NCBI RefSeq assembly: GCF_003002875.1
Contig: NZ_PVTH01000003.1
Location: 434,001-498,000, forward strand
From: Arcticibacter pallidicorallinus
GTDB lineage: Bacteria > Bacteroidota > Bacteroidia > Sphingobacteriales > Sphingobacteriaceae
DNA length: 64,000 nucleotides
Direction: 5' to 3'
Shown here in pieces: positions 16,650 to 24,871 of the stretch. Position 1 is the first letter of the stretch; the number at the start of each line of letters is the position of its first letter. The position numbers and the translations under genes are program-made. Below the pieces are notes generated by a model. The model saw only the letters and a program-made list of their open reading frames with translations. It had not been told where the DNA came from and did not search any database.

Positions 16650-16680
16650 CAAAGTTATATCTTATTAATTTATGATCAAA
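16650..16680 (-). promoter_or_regulatory. Promoter of the lpxD operon
   Basis: On the minus strand, TTTG (16677-16680) is separated by exactly 19 bp from TAACTTTG (16650-16657). This matches the -33/-7 consensus of the Bacteroidota primary sigma factor. The box ends 4 nt before the lpxD ATG, so the transcript would be nearly leaderless. Confidence 0.7.
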
Positions 16681-16717
16681 TTTGAAAATTATCCCATCAA
16701 AAAAGAATTATAGCACC

Positions 16718-17953
16718 TTATTTAAGATTATTTAACTCTTTTGTATAGCAGAGGATATGCTTTTTCACAGTCTTCGAAAGGCCCTCAAGTATGGCATTAT
16801 CTGATGCCAGGGTTATATCCCGCGTTGTGCCATTCTTCATCAGAATATTGATGCTTTCGTCGTCTACCTTATAAGCATGGTTGGTAATGGTATCTGTGAA
16901 CACGAAGTACCCAACGTCTTTACTTTCGATGTTCAGCACGTCGACAGCCCTTTCTCCGAGACTTTCAACCCGTTTCGGGTCGAAGGGCTCCGGACTTACT
17001 TCTATTTTATAAAGTGACCTCGTCAACAGGTACCTGCAAAGACGGGAAAGTATCTGATCATCTCCCGTGGCCCATACCTTTACTGATGTGAAAATGTCAT
17101 GGTCATCCAGACAGGTGAAGTTGCGAATATGTATCGGGTCTGTGATAAACTCATCCTTGCTGATGGTGTTAACCAGAAAGTGGTTGAAGCTAGGAGTAGC
17201 AAATAAATGCACTCCCTTGTTCGAAAGTTCCTTTGCCCTTCTCAATATTTTAACAAGAAGATGTTCTGCAGCGACAGCGGTTTTGTGTAAATAGACCTGC
17301 CAGTACATAATTCGCCGTGCTACTAGAAATTTTTCGATGGAATAGATTCCTTTTTCTTCCACTACAAGGTGGCCGTTAAACACATTGAGCATTTTGATGA
17401 TCCTGTCAAATCCTATAATTCCTTCAGATACACCCGTAAAAAAGCTATCCCTGTTCAAGTAATCCATCCGGTCAGTATCTAACTGTCCGGAAACAAGCTG
17501 ATGAAGAAAGGGCTTATTATATGACCCTTTGAAAATTTGTATCGCCAGGTCCAACTTGTTCCCGAATTTCTCATTCAAGCTATTCATCAGTAAGATCGAA
17601 ATATCTTCATGAGAGATACCGCTTACAATGGTGTTCTCTAATGCATGGGAGTATGGACCATGTCCTATATCATGTAGAAGTATGGCAATGACCACGGCCT
17701 CTTCTTCCTCCTCTGTAATTTCATGTCCCTTTCCCTTTAACGTTTCAATAGCCATGCTCATAAGGTGCATAGCCCCCAGCGCATGGTGGAAGCGCGTATG
17801 AACAGCACCAGGATAAACCAAATGGGTCATTCCAAGTTGCTTGATATTTCTCAGGCGCTGAAAATAGGGGTGATCAATCAGATCGTAGACTAACTCAGAC
17901 GGGATCGTTATAAAACCGTATACCGGATCGTTTATTATTTTTTTCTTATTCAA
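16718..17953 (-). CDS. HD-domain phosphohydrolase (dGTPase-like)
   Basis: A cytoplasmic HD-superfamily protein of about 411 residues from the chosen start. The metal ligands are visible: HTRFHHALGAMHL near residue 50, ILLHDIGHGPYSHALE with the HD pair near residues 95-98, and the later Asp in LDTDRMDYLNRD. This arrangement resembles dNTP triphosphohydrolases and the SAMHD1-like family, so it may hydrolyse nucleotides; the substrate is inferred. No ATG is available at the N-terminus. I use a TTG giving MNKKKIINDPVYGF, which is where recognisable family sequence begins; another in-frame TTG is 45 nt upstream (17998). It is divergent from porX. Confidence 0.82.
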   Translation of the reverse strand: MNKKKIINDPVYGFITIPSELVYDLIDHPYFQRLRNIKQLGMTHLVYPGAVHTRFHHALGAMHLMSMAIETLKGKGHEITEEEEEAVVIAILLHDIGHGPYSHALENTIVSGISHEDISILLMNSLNEKFGNKLDLAIQIFKGSYNKPFLHQLVSGQLDTDRMDYLNRDSFFTGVSEGIIGFDRIIKMLNVFNGHLVVEEKGIYSIEKFLVARRIMYWQVYLHKTAVAAEHLLVKILRRAKELSNKGVHLFATPSFNHFLVNTISKDEFITDPIHIRNFTCLDDHDIFTSVKVWATGDDQILSRLCRYLLTRSLYKIEVSPEPFDPKRVESLGERAVDVLNIESKDVGYFVFTDTITNHAYKVDDESINILMKNGTTRDITLASDNAILEGLSKTVKKHILCYTKELNNLK

Positions 17954-18060
17954 TATAAATGTTCCCTCTGCAAAAATTGTTAATTTTCCTGAATACAAAA
18001 AACCAGTTTTATTGTTATATTCTTTTTGAATAAATATAAAAAATACTTTACACAGATAAT

Positions 18061-19614
18061 ATGCAGGAAACCACGATACTATGGGCTGATGACGAGATTG
18101 ATTTGTTAAAACCCCATATCATGTTCCTTAACGATAAAGGCTACACAGTTAAGACCGCTACCAACGGAAATGATGCCCTCGATGCTTTTAGAAATGGATA
18201 TTTTGATATTGTTTTTTTAGATGAGAATATGCCCGGACTTACCGGTCTTGAAACCCTGGCAGAAATCAAAAACATCAATCCCGACGTTCCGGTAGTGCTG
18301 ATTACGAAAAATGAAGAAGAGCATTTGATGGAAGATGCTATCGGTTCCAAGATCGACGATTATCTAATCAAACCTGTCAATCCGAAACAGATTCAGCTTA
18401 CTATTAAGCGGCTTATTGACAATAAACGCCTCGTCAGTGAGAAGACTTCAATGGCTTATCAGCAGGATTTCAGAAACCTCGGTATGACATTGAACGATAA
18501 CCTGAGTTACTCCGAATGGGCAGACGTATATAAGAAGCTGGTTTTTTGGGAGCTCTCACTGGAAAAGCTTGAGGATGCAGGTATGCATGAGATTCTCACC
18601 CTTCAAAAAGCTGAAGCAAACGCACAATTCTGCAAGTTCATAGAGAAAAATTACCTTGGCTGGCTGAAAGATCCGGATAATGGTCCGGTTACCTCCAGTC
18701 AGCTCCTTAAGAAAAAGCTTTTTCCCCAGCTGGATTCTACCAAGCCAACTTTCTTTATACTGATTGATAACCTGCGGTATGATCAATGGAAGATGATCAA
18801 TTCAATTATCACGGAGCATTTCAGGCTGGATGAAGAAGAAACCTATTTCAGTATCCTTCCAACTGCCACCCAGTATGCCCGTAATGCAATCTTTTCCGGA
18901 CTTATGCCCATTGAAATGGAAAAGCGTTTTCCATCCATGTGGCAGAATGATGAAGATGAGGGGGGAAAGAACCTCTTTGAAGACCAGTTCCTGAAAGACC
19001 AGCTGCAGCGGGTGCTGAGACGTGATGTTAAGCACTCCTATACCAAAGTGCTGACCTTCGAGCAAGGCAAAGACCTGGTAGAAAACTTCAATAATTTAAT
19101 GGGTAATGAATTGAATGCTATTGTATTTAATTTCGTTGATATGCTATCTCATGCTCGTACCGATATGGCTATGATCAGGGAGCTTGCAAACGACGAAGCT
19201 GCCTACCGTTCGCTTACGCTCTCCTGGTTCGAACATTCACCGCTACTGGAGTTGTTAAAGAAGATTTCGCAGAAAAATGTGAAGCTGGTCATTACCACCG
19301 ACCATGGTACCATCCGCGTGAAACACCCAAGCAAAGTAATTGGCGATCGGAATACCAACACCAATCTCCGGTACAAGCAGGGTAAAAACCTGAACTTCAA
19401 TGCCAAAGAAGTGTTCCATATCAAGAACCCCCACGATGCCCAGCTACCAAAGCTTCATGTAAGTTCCAGTTTCATCTTTACCAAAGAAGACAGTTACTTT
19501 GTATATCCGAATAACTATAATCACTTTGTTAATTATTATAATGAGACGTTTCAGCATGGAGGTATATCTTTGGAGGAAATGATTGTTCCATATATTACTT
19601 ACAGCCCTAAATAG
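18061..19614 (+). CDS. porX: T9SS response regulator PorX
   Basis: PorX is the response regulator that, with the sensor PorY and sigma factor SigP, controls type IX secretion genes in Bacteroidota. Residues 1-~120 are a receiver domain with acidic pocket ADDE (9-12), phospho-acceptor Asp54 in VFLDENMPG and Lys in YLIKP near residue 107. Residues ~210-510 are a PglZ/alkaline-phosphatase-like domain with metal-site motifs FILIDNLRYDQW, NFVDMLSHAR, ITTDHGTIRV and FQHGGISLEEM. The domain pairing and 517-residue length are diagnostic. It heads a plus-strand run with tsaE 3 nt downstream. Confidence 0.93.
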   Translation: MQETTILWADDEIDLLKPHIMFLNDKGYTVKTATNGNDALDAFRNGYFDIVFLDENMPGLTGLETLAEIKNINPDVPVVLITKNEEEHLMEDAIGSKIDDYLIKPVNPKQIQLTIKRLIDNKRLVSEKTSMAYQQDFRNLGMTLNDNLSYSEWADVYKKLVFWELSLEKLEDAGMHEILTLQKAEANAQFCKFIEKNYLGWLKDPDNGPVTSSQLLKKKLFPQLDSTKPTFFILIDNLRYDQWKMINSIITEHFRLDEEETYFSILPTATQYARNAIFSGLMPIEMEKRFPSMWQNDEDEGGKNLFEDQFLKDQLQRVLRRDVKHSYTKVLTFEQGKDLVENFNNLMGNELNAIVFNFVDMLSHARTDMAMIRELANDEAAYRSLTLSWFEHSPLLELLKKISQKNVKLVITTDHGTIRVKHPSKVIGDRNTNTNLRYKQGKNLNFNAKEVFHIKNPHDAQLPKLHVSSSFIFTKEDSYFVYPNNYNHFVNYYNETFQHGGISLEEMIVPYITYSPK

Positions 19615-19617
19615 GTT

Positions 19618-20034
19618 ATGAAGCAGCTAATTTCTGCTATTGATGAGCTCCCCCGGGTAGCGGAGCAACTTCTTTCTTTCGCAAATGAAGAACGGGTATT
19701 TATATTCTATGGCGAGATGGGTGCAGGCAAAACCACTTTCATCAAGGCCTTATGTAAGCGTCTTGGCGTCACAGATACCGTTTCCAGCCCTACATTTTCT
19801 ATTGTTAACGAATATGAATCACCTGCCGGTAGTATTTATCATTTTGACTTTTACCGGCTTAAGAATCAAAGCGAAGCGTTTGATCTCGGCTATGAAGATT
19901 ATCTGTATTCCGGCCAGTATTGCCTGATCGAGTGGCCAGAAAAGATTCCCGATCTTATACCTCCCCGGGTTGTAAAAGTAGAGCTAGAGGTGACTGATGA
20001 TGATAAAAGAACTTTGACTGCAGAAATAATTTAA
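19618..20034 (+). CDS. tsaE: tRNA threonylcarbamoyladenosine synthesis ATPase TsaE
   Basis: TsaE is the ATPase that resets the TsaB-TsaD complex during synthesis of t6A37 in ANN-decoding tRNAs. The P-loop GEMGAGKTT is at residues 32-40, followed by the family motif VSSPTFSIVNEYE near residue 60 and the HFDFYRL and LIEWPEK motifs near residues 79 and 104. At 138 residues it has family size. It follows porX by 3 nt and precedes alanine dehydrogenase by 7 nt, so the three are probably one operon. Confidence 0.95.
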   Translation: MKQLISAIDELPRVAEQLLSFANEERVFIFYGEMGAGKTTFIKALCKRLGVTDTVSSPTFSIVNEYESPAGSIYHFDFYRLKNQSEAFDLGYEDYLYSGQYCLIEWPEKIPDLIPPRVVKVELEVTDDDKRTLTAEII

Positions 20035-20041
20035 GAACCAT

Positions 20042-21256
20042 ATGATGACTGAACTGTCTGACATTGCGAAGCAGGCTATGATGCAACCGCAGGAAGCAAT
20101 GATGGAGACCAGGAGCCGGAAAAATTCCCTTTTTATCGGAATACCGAAAGAGTCTTCATTCCAGGAGAACCGGATCGCTCTTACGCCTCTTTCCGTGGCT
20201 GTCCTGGTAAATAACGGCCATAAAGTGGTGATTGAATCCGGAGCCGGAAAGGGCGCTAACTTTTCTGATAATGATTACAGCGAGCAGGGTGCTATCATAG
20301 AATACAATAAGAAGGATTTATTCAAAGCGGATATTATCATTAAAATCGGACCTCCTACCTCAGAAGAGATAGAAATGATGAAGCCTTGCCAGGTTCTTTT
20401 TTCTACCCTTCAAATGGCCTCGCTTAAAGCAGAAAGCCTGGAAGCGATGATGAAGAAAAAGATCACAGCGCTGTCTTATGAGTATCTGCGCGATGAGGGA
20501 GGCTCTCTCTCGGTCATCCGCTCTATGAGCGAAATTGTAGGCGCTACCTCGGTGCTGATCGCTGCAGAGTACCTTAGTAACGTGTTTGATGGGAAGGGTC
20601 TGATGCTTGGAGGTATCACCGGCGTACCGCCAACAGAGATGGTAATTCTGGGTGGAGGCTCCGTTGCCGAATACGCTGCACGTACTGCCATAGCCCTGGG
20701 TGCCGAAGTCAAAGTCTTCGATACGTCCATCTACCGCCTGCGCCGTCTTCAAAATAATATAGGAAACCGCGTTTTTACATCTGTCCTTCACCCTATAGTG
20801 CTGAACAAGGCCATTACTACCTGTGATGTGGTCATTGGAGCCATTCGTGCGAGTCACGGCAGAAGTCCCTGCATTGTTTCCGAAGAAACGGTAAGTAAAA
20901 TGAAGCCCAATTCTGTGATCATCGACGTGAGCATTGATCAGGGGGGCTGCTTTGAGACATCGCGCATTACCAATCATACTCATCCTGTTTTCCGCAAGTA
21001 TGATGTGATACATTATTGTGTTCCAAATATCGCCTCCCGGGTGGCACGTACGGCAACCTATGCGCTCACCAATATATTTACTCCTATTTTGGTTGATATT
21101 GGTGAAATGGGAGGAATTAAAAACGTCATTTGGGAGAAGCCGGGTATAAGAAACGCCATCTATCTATATCAGGGGCATCTTACTAATCAGGATCTGGCCA
21201 ATCGGTTTAACATTCAGCCGAAAGATCTCGACCTGCTGATCATCTCCCACCGGTAG
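20042..21256 (+). CDS. ald: Alanine dehydrogenase
   Basis: An NAD-dependent enzyme interconverting L-alanine and pyruvate plus ammonium. The N-terminal half carries the family opening IGIPKESSFQENRIALTP near residue 33, and the NAD-binding domain has the VILGGGSVAEYAARTAIALG Rossmann loop near residue 200. A substrate-site segment SVDQGG is seen as IDVSIDQGGCFETSR near residue 297. At 404 residues it is longer than the ~370-residue Bacillus enzyme because of an N-terminal extension of about 30 residues containing several Met codons; initiation could be at an internal ATG. The related transhydrogenase alpha subunit is excluded by length and the missing membrane part. Confidence 0.88.
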   Translation: MMTELSDIAKQAMMQPQEAMMETRSRKNSLFIGIPKESSFQENRIALTPLSVAVLVNNGHKVVIESGAGKGANFSDNDYSEQGAIIEYNKKDLFKADIIIKIGPPTSEEIEMMKPCQVLFSTLQMASLKAESLEAMMKKKITALSYEYLRDEGGSLSVIRSMSEIVGATSVLIAAEYLSNVFDGKGLMLGGITGVPPTEMVILGGGSVAEYAARTAIALGAEVKVFDTSIYRLRRLQNNIGNRVFTSVLHPIVLNKAITTCDVVIGAIRASHGRSPCIVSEETVSKMKPNSVIIDVSIDQGGCFETSRITNHTHPVFRKYDVIHYCVPNIASRVARTATYALTNIFTPILVDIGEMGGIKNVIWEKPGIRNAIYLYQGHLTNQDLANRFNIQPKDLDLLIISHR

Positions 21257-21313
21257 CCCGGTTGCCTCAAAACAATTCATTGCGTTTCACCTTTTAAATG
21301 GAAAGTAAGGATT

Positions 21314-22291
21314 ATGCATTTGAATAAACAATATTTTAAGGATCTGTGGAAGGTGTTTTTGGGGTCTGCTAGTGCCTTTTCTCAAGATAAGGCAATGAAA
21401 TACAGCGCCTCCCTCGCATATAGTACCATTTTTGCCCTATCTCCTCTCCTGGTTCTGATCATATCACTTGCCAGTATTTTTTACGGCAAGGACGCCATTC
21501 AGGGAAAGCTGTTTTCTGAGATAAATCAGCTTGTAGGTAGTGATGCCGCTAATCAGATTCAGATCCTGATTGAGAAAAGTGCTTTGTCAGGAGGGTCCAC
21601 TCTTTCCCTGATCATCAGTATTATAGTCTTAATGGTGGGCGCAACTGCGATTTTTACAGAAATACAAGACACACTCAACATTATCTGGCGGGTCCGCCCT
21701 AAACCCAAGAAGGGCTTTCAAAAGCTCTTAATAAACCGTGTTCTATCGTTTTCGATGATAATAAGCCTAGGCTTTTTGCTAGTCGTCTCTTTGGTGGTTA
21801 ATGGCATTGTGGCGGCATTGAGTCAACGGCTAAGTACTATTTTTCCGGAGATCACTGTTCTTCTGGTTCAGGCTTTCAATATTTTTCTTACTTTTTCTAT
21901 CATCACAACCTTATTTGCTATAATCTTTAAATTTCTTCCCGATGTGAAGATCTCGTGGAAGGACGTTCGGGTCGGTGCCATAGCTACGGCCCTGCTGTTT
22001 ATGCTCGGGAGGGTACTTATAGGGTTTTATCTTCAAATGGCTGGTACCGGCTCAACATTCGGGGCTGCCGGTTCTCTTGTGGTTATTCTGACGTGGGTCT
22101 ATTATACGGCTGCCATTCTATATTTTGGCGCGGAATTTACGCAGGTTTATGCGGAGAAGTTTGGTGGCAGCATCCAGCCAGCCGAATATGCAGTGCATGT
22201 CATTCAAACGGAGGAGGAAGTGGCGGTCAAGGAACTGCCTAAGAAGAATATGTGCGAGGATGACTCCGAAATTCCAGATAAAAGTTCCTAA
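21314..22291 (+). CDS. YihY/BrkB family inner-membrane protein
   Basis: An integral membrane protein of the YihY (virulence factor BrkB) family, once misnamed ribonuclease BN. About six transmembrane segments are visible, at roughly residues 35-60, 95-115, 140-170, 180-205, 215-240 and 250-275. The family signature KYSASLAYSTIFALSPLLVL begins near residue 27, and WKDVRVGAIATALLFMLGR is near residue 215. The C-terminal ~50 residues are hydrophilic and presumably cytoplasmic. Molecular function of the family is not established. The 57-bp gap after ald holds no recognisable terminator; a purine-rich AAGTAAGG lies just before the ATG. Confidence 0.87.
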   Translation: MHLNKQYFKDLWKVFLGSASAFSQDKAMKYSASLAYSTIFALSPLLVLIISLASIFYGKDAIQGKLFSEINQLVGSDAANQIQILIEKSALSGGSTLSLIISIIVLMVGATAIFTEIQDTLNIIWRVRPKPKKGFQKLLINRVLSFSMIISLGFLLVVSLVVNGIVAALSQRLSTIFPEITVLLVQAFNIFLTFSIITTLFAIIFKFLPDVKISWKDVRVGAIATALLFMLGRVLIGFYLQMAGTGSTFGAAGSLVVILTWVYYTAAILYFGAEFTQVYAEKFGGSIQPAEYAVHVIQTEEEVAVKELPKKNMCEDDSEIPDKSS

Positions 22292-22341
22292 AGTATAATT
22301 ACGGTTGAAAAAGGCGGATATAAATACGTATTATTATTTTT

Positions 22342-24126
22342 ATGAAAACTAACTTTCTGGTCGTCGTACTGCTTACCATTCTTTGCTCCTCATGTGTAAA
22401 CAAACCTGAAGGAACAGAATCGTCATCTCTCAATGACGCTTCCCGGTTGTTTGATAACTACTGGGAACAGCGGTCCAGATTCTTCCCTCTGGAAGCAATG
22501 CAGCAGGGTGATAACCGATTTAATAACCGGCTGCCAAATGACCAGACCGCCGCTTTCAGGGATTCGCTCAAGAGCTTTTATTCTTCAACCCTCGATTCTC
22601 TCAGTAAGTTCAATCGCGATTCCTTAAATGCAAATGATCGGTTAAGCTATGATGTTCTTGCCTATGAATTGCACACTCAGCTGGAAGGACTACAGCACAA
22701 CATTTGGATGCTTCCATTCCAGCAATTTACGGGGATGCCTCTGACGATTGCTCAACTAGGCTCAGGAGATAGTTACCAGCCATTTAATACCGTCGAAGAC
22801 TATCGGAACTGGTTGTCCAGAATCAAGGCATTTACTGTATGGACGGATTCGGCAATCGACAATTTCAGAGCAGGCATGAGTAAAGGAGTGGTGCTTCCGG
22901 CCAGTCTGGTTAAAAAAACAATCCCTCAATTGCAATCTATGCTGGTTGATGAGCCCTCCAGGAGCCTCTTTTACGGTCCGGTAACGAAGTTCCCTTCATC
23001 TTTTACCGACGAACAAAAGGCTGAACTTAAACAGCAATATATCGAGGCGATAAACAATGACATTATTCCCTCCTATAAGAAATTAGCGGTCTTTCTTGAA
23101 AAGGAATACTTGCCAAGGTCAAGAACAACATCTGGTATCTCCGCTCTGCCTGGAGGCAAGGAGATGTATAACTACCTCCTGAAGTATTACACCACTACCG
23201 AAATTACTCCTGAAGAGATCTACCAGACCGGATTGAAGGAGGTAGAACGTATACGTACAGAGATGGAGCGGGTGAAAGATGAAGTAGGCTTTAGCGGTGA
23301 CCTGCCCGCTTTCTTCGAGTTTATGAAGACCTCTCCAAGATTCACCCCATTTAAATCAGGCAAAGACGTTATTAATGCCTTCCGCGGTATTTACGAGAAA
23401 GTTAAGCCAAATGTTAATCAATTGTTCGGCACCAAGCCTGCGGCACCATTTGAGATACGTCAGACTGAAGCATTCAGAGAAGCTTCGGCAAGTGCAGAGT
23501 ATGTACCAGGCTCAGCAGATGGCAGTCGCGCAGGTGTTTTCTACGTGCCTGTTCCCGACCCGTCATCTTTCAATATTACTTCAGGGATGGAATCTTTATT
23601 CCTTCATGAAGCCATCCCGGGCCATCACTACCAGATATCTTTGCAGCAGGAAAATCTCAGTTTACCCGCCTTTCGCCGTTTTGCCTGGTATGGAGCGTTT
23701 GGCGAAGGCTGGGCTTTATATACAGAGTCTCTAGGCAAGGAACTGGGCCTGTATACCGATCCCTATCAACACATGGGAGCATTGGGCGATGAAATGCATC
23801 GTGCGATCCGCCTTGTGGTAGATGTTGGGATCCATCTCAAGGGGATGTCGAGGGAGGAGGCAATCTCGTACATGATGAAGAACGAGGCGATAGGAAAGGA
23901 CGCGGCTACTGCCGAAATTGAAAGATATATGGCTATACCTGGTCAGGCAGTTTCATACAAGGTAGGGCAGATGAAGATTCGCGAGTTGCGCCAGATGTGT
24001 GAGCAGGAGCTAAAAGGGGATTTTAGAATATCTGAATTTCATGACGAGCTTCTCCGGGACGGAGTGCTCCCTCTTTCACTTCTGGAAAGCAAAATGAACA
24101 GATGGGTTGCCGGCTTTAATAAGTAG
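22342..24126 (+). CDS. DUF885 family lipoprotein, putative metallopeptidase
   Basis: A 594-residue protein with a lipoprotein signal peptide (LLTILCSSC, lipid Cys near residue 18), so it is membrane-anchored outside the cytoplasm. The DUF885 domain fills the rest. Its likely catalytic motif FLHEAIPGHHYQ near residues 422-433 is an HExxxGHH zinc site, followed by the Glu-containing GEGWALYTESLG near residue 453. The family is thought to hold carboxypeptidase-like metallopeptidases, but substrates are unknown. The stop codon lies within a 13-bp perfect hairpin shared with the convergent DUF4197 gene. Confidence 0.88.
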   Translation: MKTNFLVVVLLTILCSSCVNKPEGTESSSLNDASRLFDNYWEQRSRFFPLEAMQQGDNRFNNRLPNDQTAAFRDSLKSFYSSTLDSLSKFNRDSLNANDRLSYDVLAYELHTQLEGLQHNIWMLPFQQFTGMPLTIAQLGSGDSYQPFNTVEDYRNWLSRIKAFTVWTDSAIDNFRAGMSKGVVLPASLVKKTIPQLQSMLVDEPSRSLFYGPVTKFPSSFTDEQKAELKQQYIEAINNDIIPSYKKLAVFLEKEYLPRSRTTSGISALPGGKEMYNYLLKYYTTTEITPEEIYQTGLKEVERIRTEMERVKDEVGFSGDLPAFFEFMKTSPRFTPFKSGKDVINAFRGIYEKVKPNVNQLFGTKPAAPFEIRQTEAFREASASAEYVPGSADGSRAGVFYVPVPDPSSFNITSGMESLFLHEAIPGHHYQISLQQENLSLPAFRRFAWYGAFGEGWALYTESLGKELGLYTDPYQHMGALGDEMHRAIRLVVDVGIHLKGMSREEAISYMMKNEAIGKDAATAEIERYMAIPGQAVSYKVGQMKIRELRQMCEQELKGDFRISEFHDELLRDGVLPLSLLESKMNRWVAGFNK

Positions 24127-24138
24127 CAACCCATCTGT
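24098..24138. terminator. Hairpin between convergent DUF885 and DUF4197 genes
   Basis: A perfect 13-bp inverted repeat (24098-24110 with 24126-24138) with a 15-nt loop. It spans the DUF885 stop codon and ends 4 bp before the DUF4197 stop. There is no T tract on either side, so it may be an RNA-stabilising or Rho-assisted end structure rather than a classical terminator. Confidence 0.5.
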
Positions 24139-24142
24139 CCGG

Positions 24143-24868
24143 TTATCTTTGCCGATCAGCGTAACCGAATACTTTCTGCAGCAAAATGCTGTTTCTTGAC
24201 GATACGTTCTGTCTGATCTTAAGTTCCTCTTTGGCTATTTCCATAAAGAGCCCCTCAATCGCCTTCTGCGTAACATAACTGCTGAGGTCGGGATTGATGT
24301 CTGTTACCAGTGGTATCTGATTATACCGTGAAACTACTTCAGTCCAATTCCGCGTAGCGCCTACCTTAGCCAGGCTGCTCTGAATTATCGGCCTAAACTT
24401 AGCACTCAACTGATCATTGGTAACTCGTTGAAAATACTGCGTAGCAGCATCGCTCTGCTTGCCCAGAAGAATAGAGCTCGCATCGCTGATGGTCATCTGT
24501 TTGATGGCTGAGATGAATATAGGCTTAGCTTCTATCACAGCGTCTTCCGCAGCCCGGTTTACGCTGGTAATTACATTGTCGCACAGCTGATTGAGGCCGA
24601 GAGACCGGAGTGCCTTCTCTGCCTTTTGTGCCTCTGGCGGAAACAACAGCTTAACAGCGGCGTTACCCAGAAAGCCATTTTCGGCATTCAGTCGCTCAGC
24701 ACTCAGGTTGGTTCCTAGCTGAAGCGCTTCTTTCAGACCCGAAGCTATCTCTGCTGATGTGGGATTTCCTAAAGATTGACTCAGCACCTGAGCCGTCTGG
24801 TTCAACGTTTCACAGCTGCTCAATACGACAGCTGAACTTAAAAGGAGTACAAATAAGGGTCTTTTCAT
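24143..24868 (-). CDS. DUF4197 domain lipoprotein
   Basis: A 241-residue secreted protein with a lipoprotein signal (VVLSSCETLN, lipid Cys near residue 19). The remainder is a helical DUF4197 domain, beginning with the recognisable EIASGLKEALQLGTN near residue 40 and including DAVIEAKPIFISAI in the middle. The biochemical role of the family is unknown. It lies 3 nt downstream of the vWA-domain protein on the same strand and is probably co-expressed with it at the envelope. Confidence 0.85.
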   Translation of the reverse strand: MKRPLFVLLLSSAVVLSSCETLNQTAQVLSQSLGNPTSAEIASGLKEALQLGTNLSAERLNAENGFLGNAAVKLLFPPEAQKAEKALRSLGLNQLCDNVITSVNRAAEDAVIEAKPIFISAIKQMTISDASSILLGKQSDAATQYFQRVTNDQLSAKFRPIIQSSLAKVGATRNWTEVVSRYNQIPLVTDINPDLSSYVTQKAIEGLFMEIAKEELKIRQNVSSRNSILLQKVFGYADRQR

Positions 24869-24871
24869 GGA

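Noticed and set aside
20360-21013. 217-residue open frame antisense to alanine dehydrogenase
   Set aside because: It is a shadow of a conserved gene with intact motifs on the other strand; the translation is His/Arg/Cys-rich with no family resemblance.
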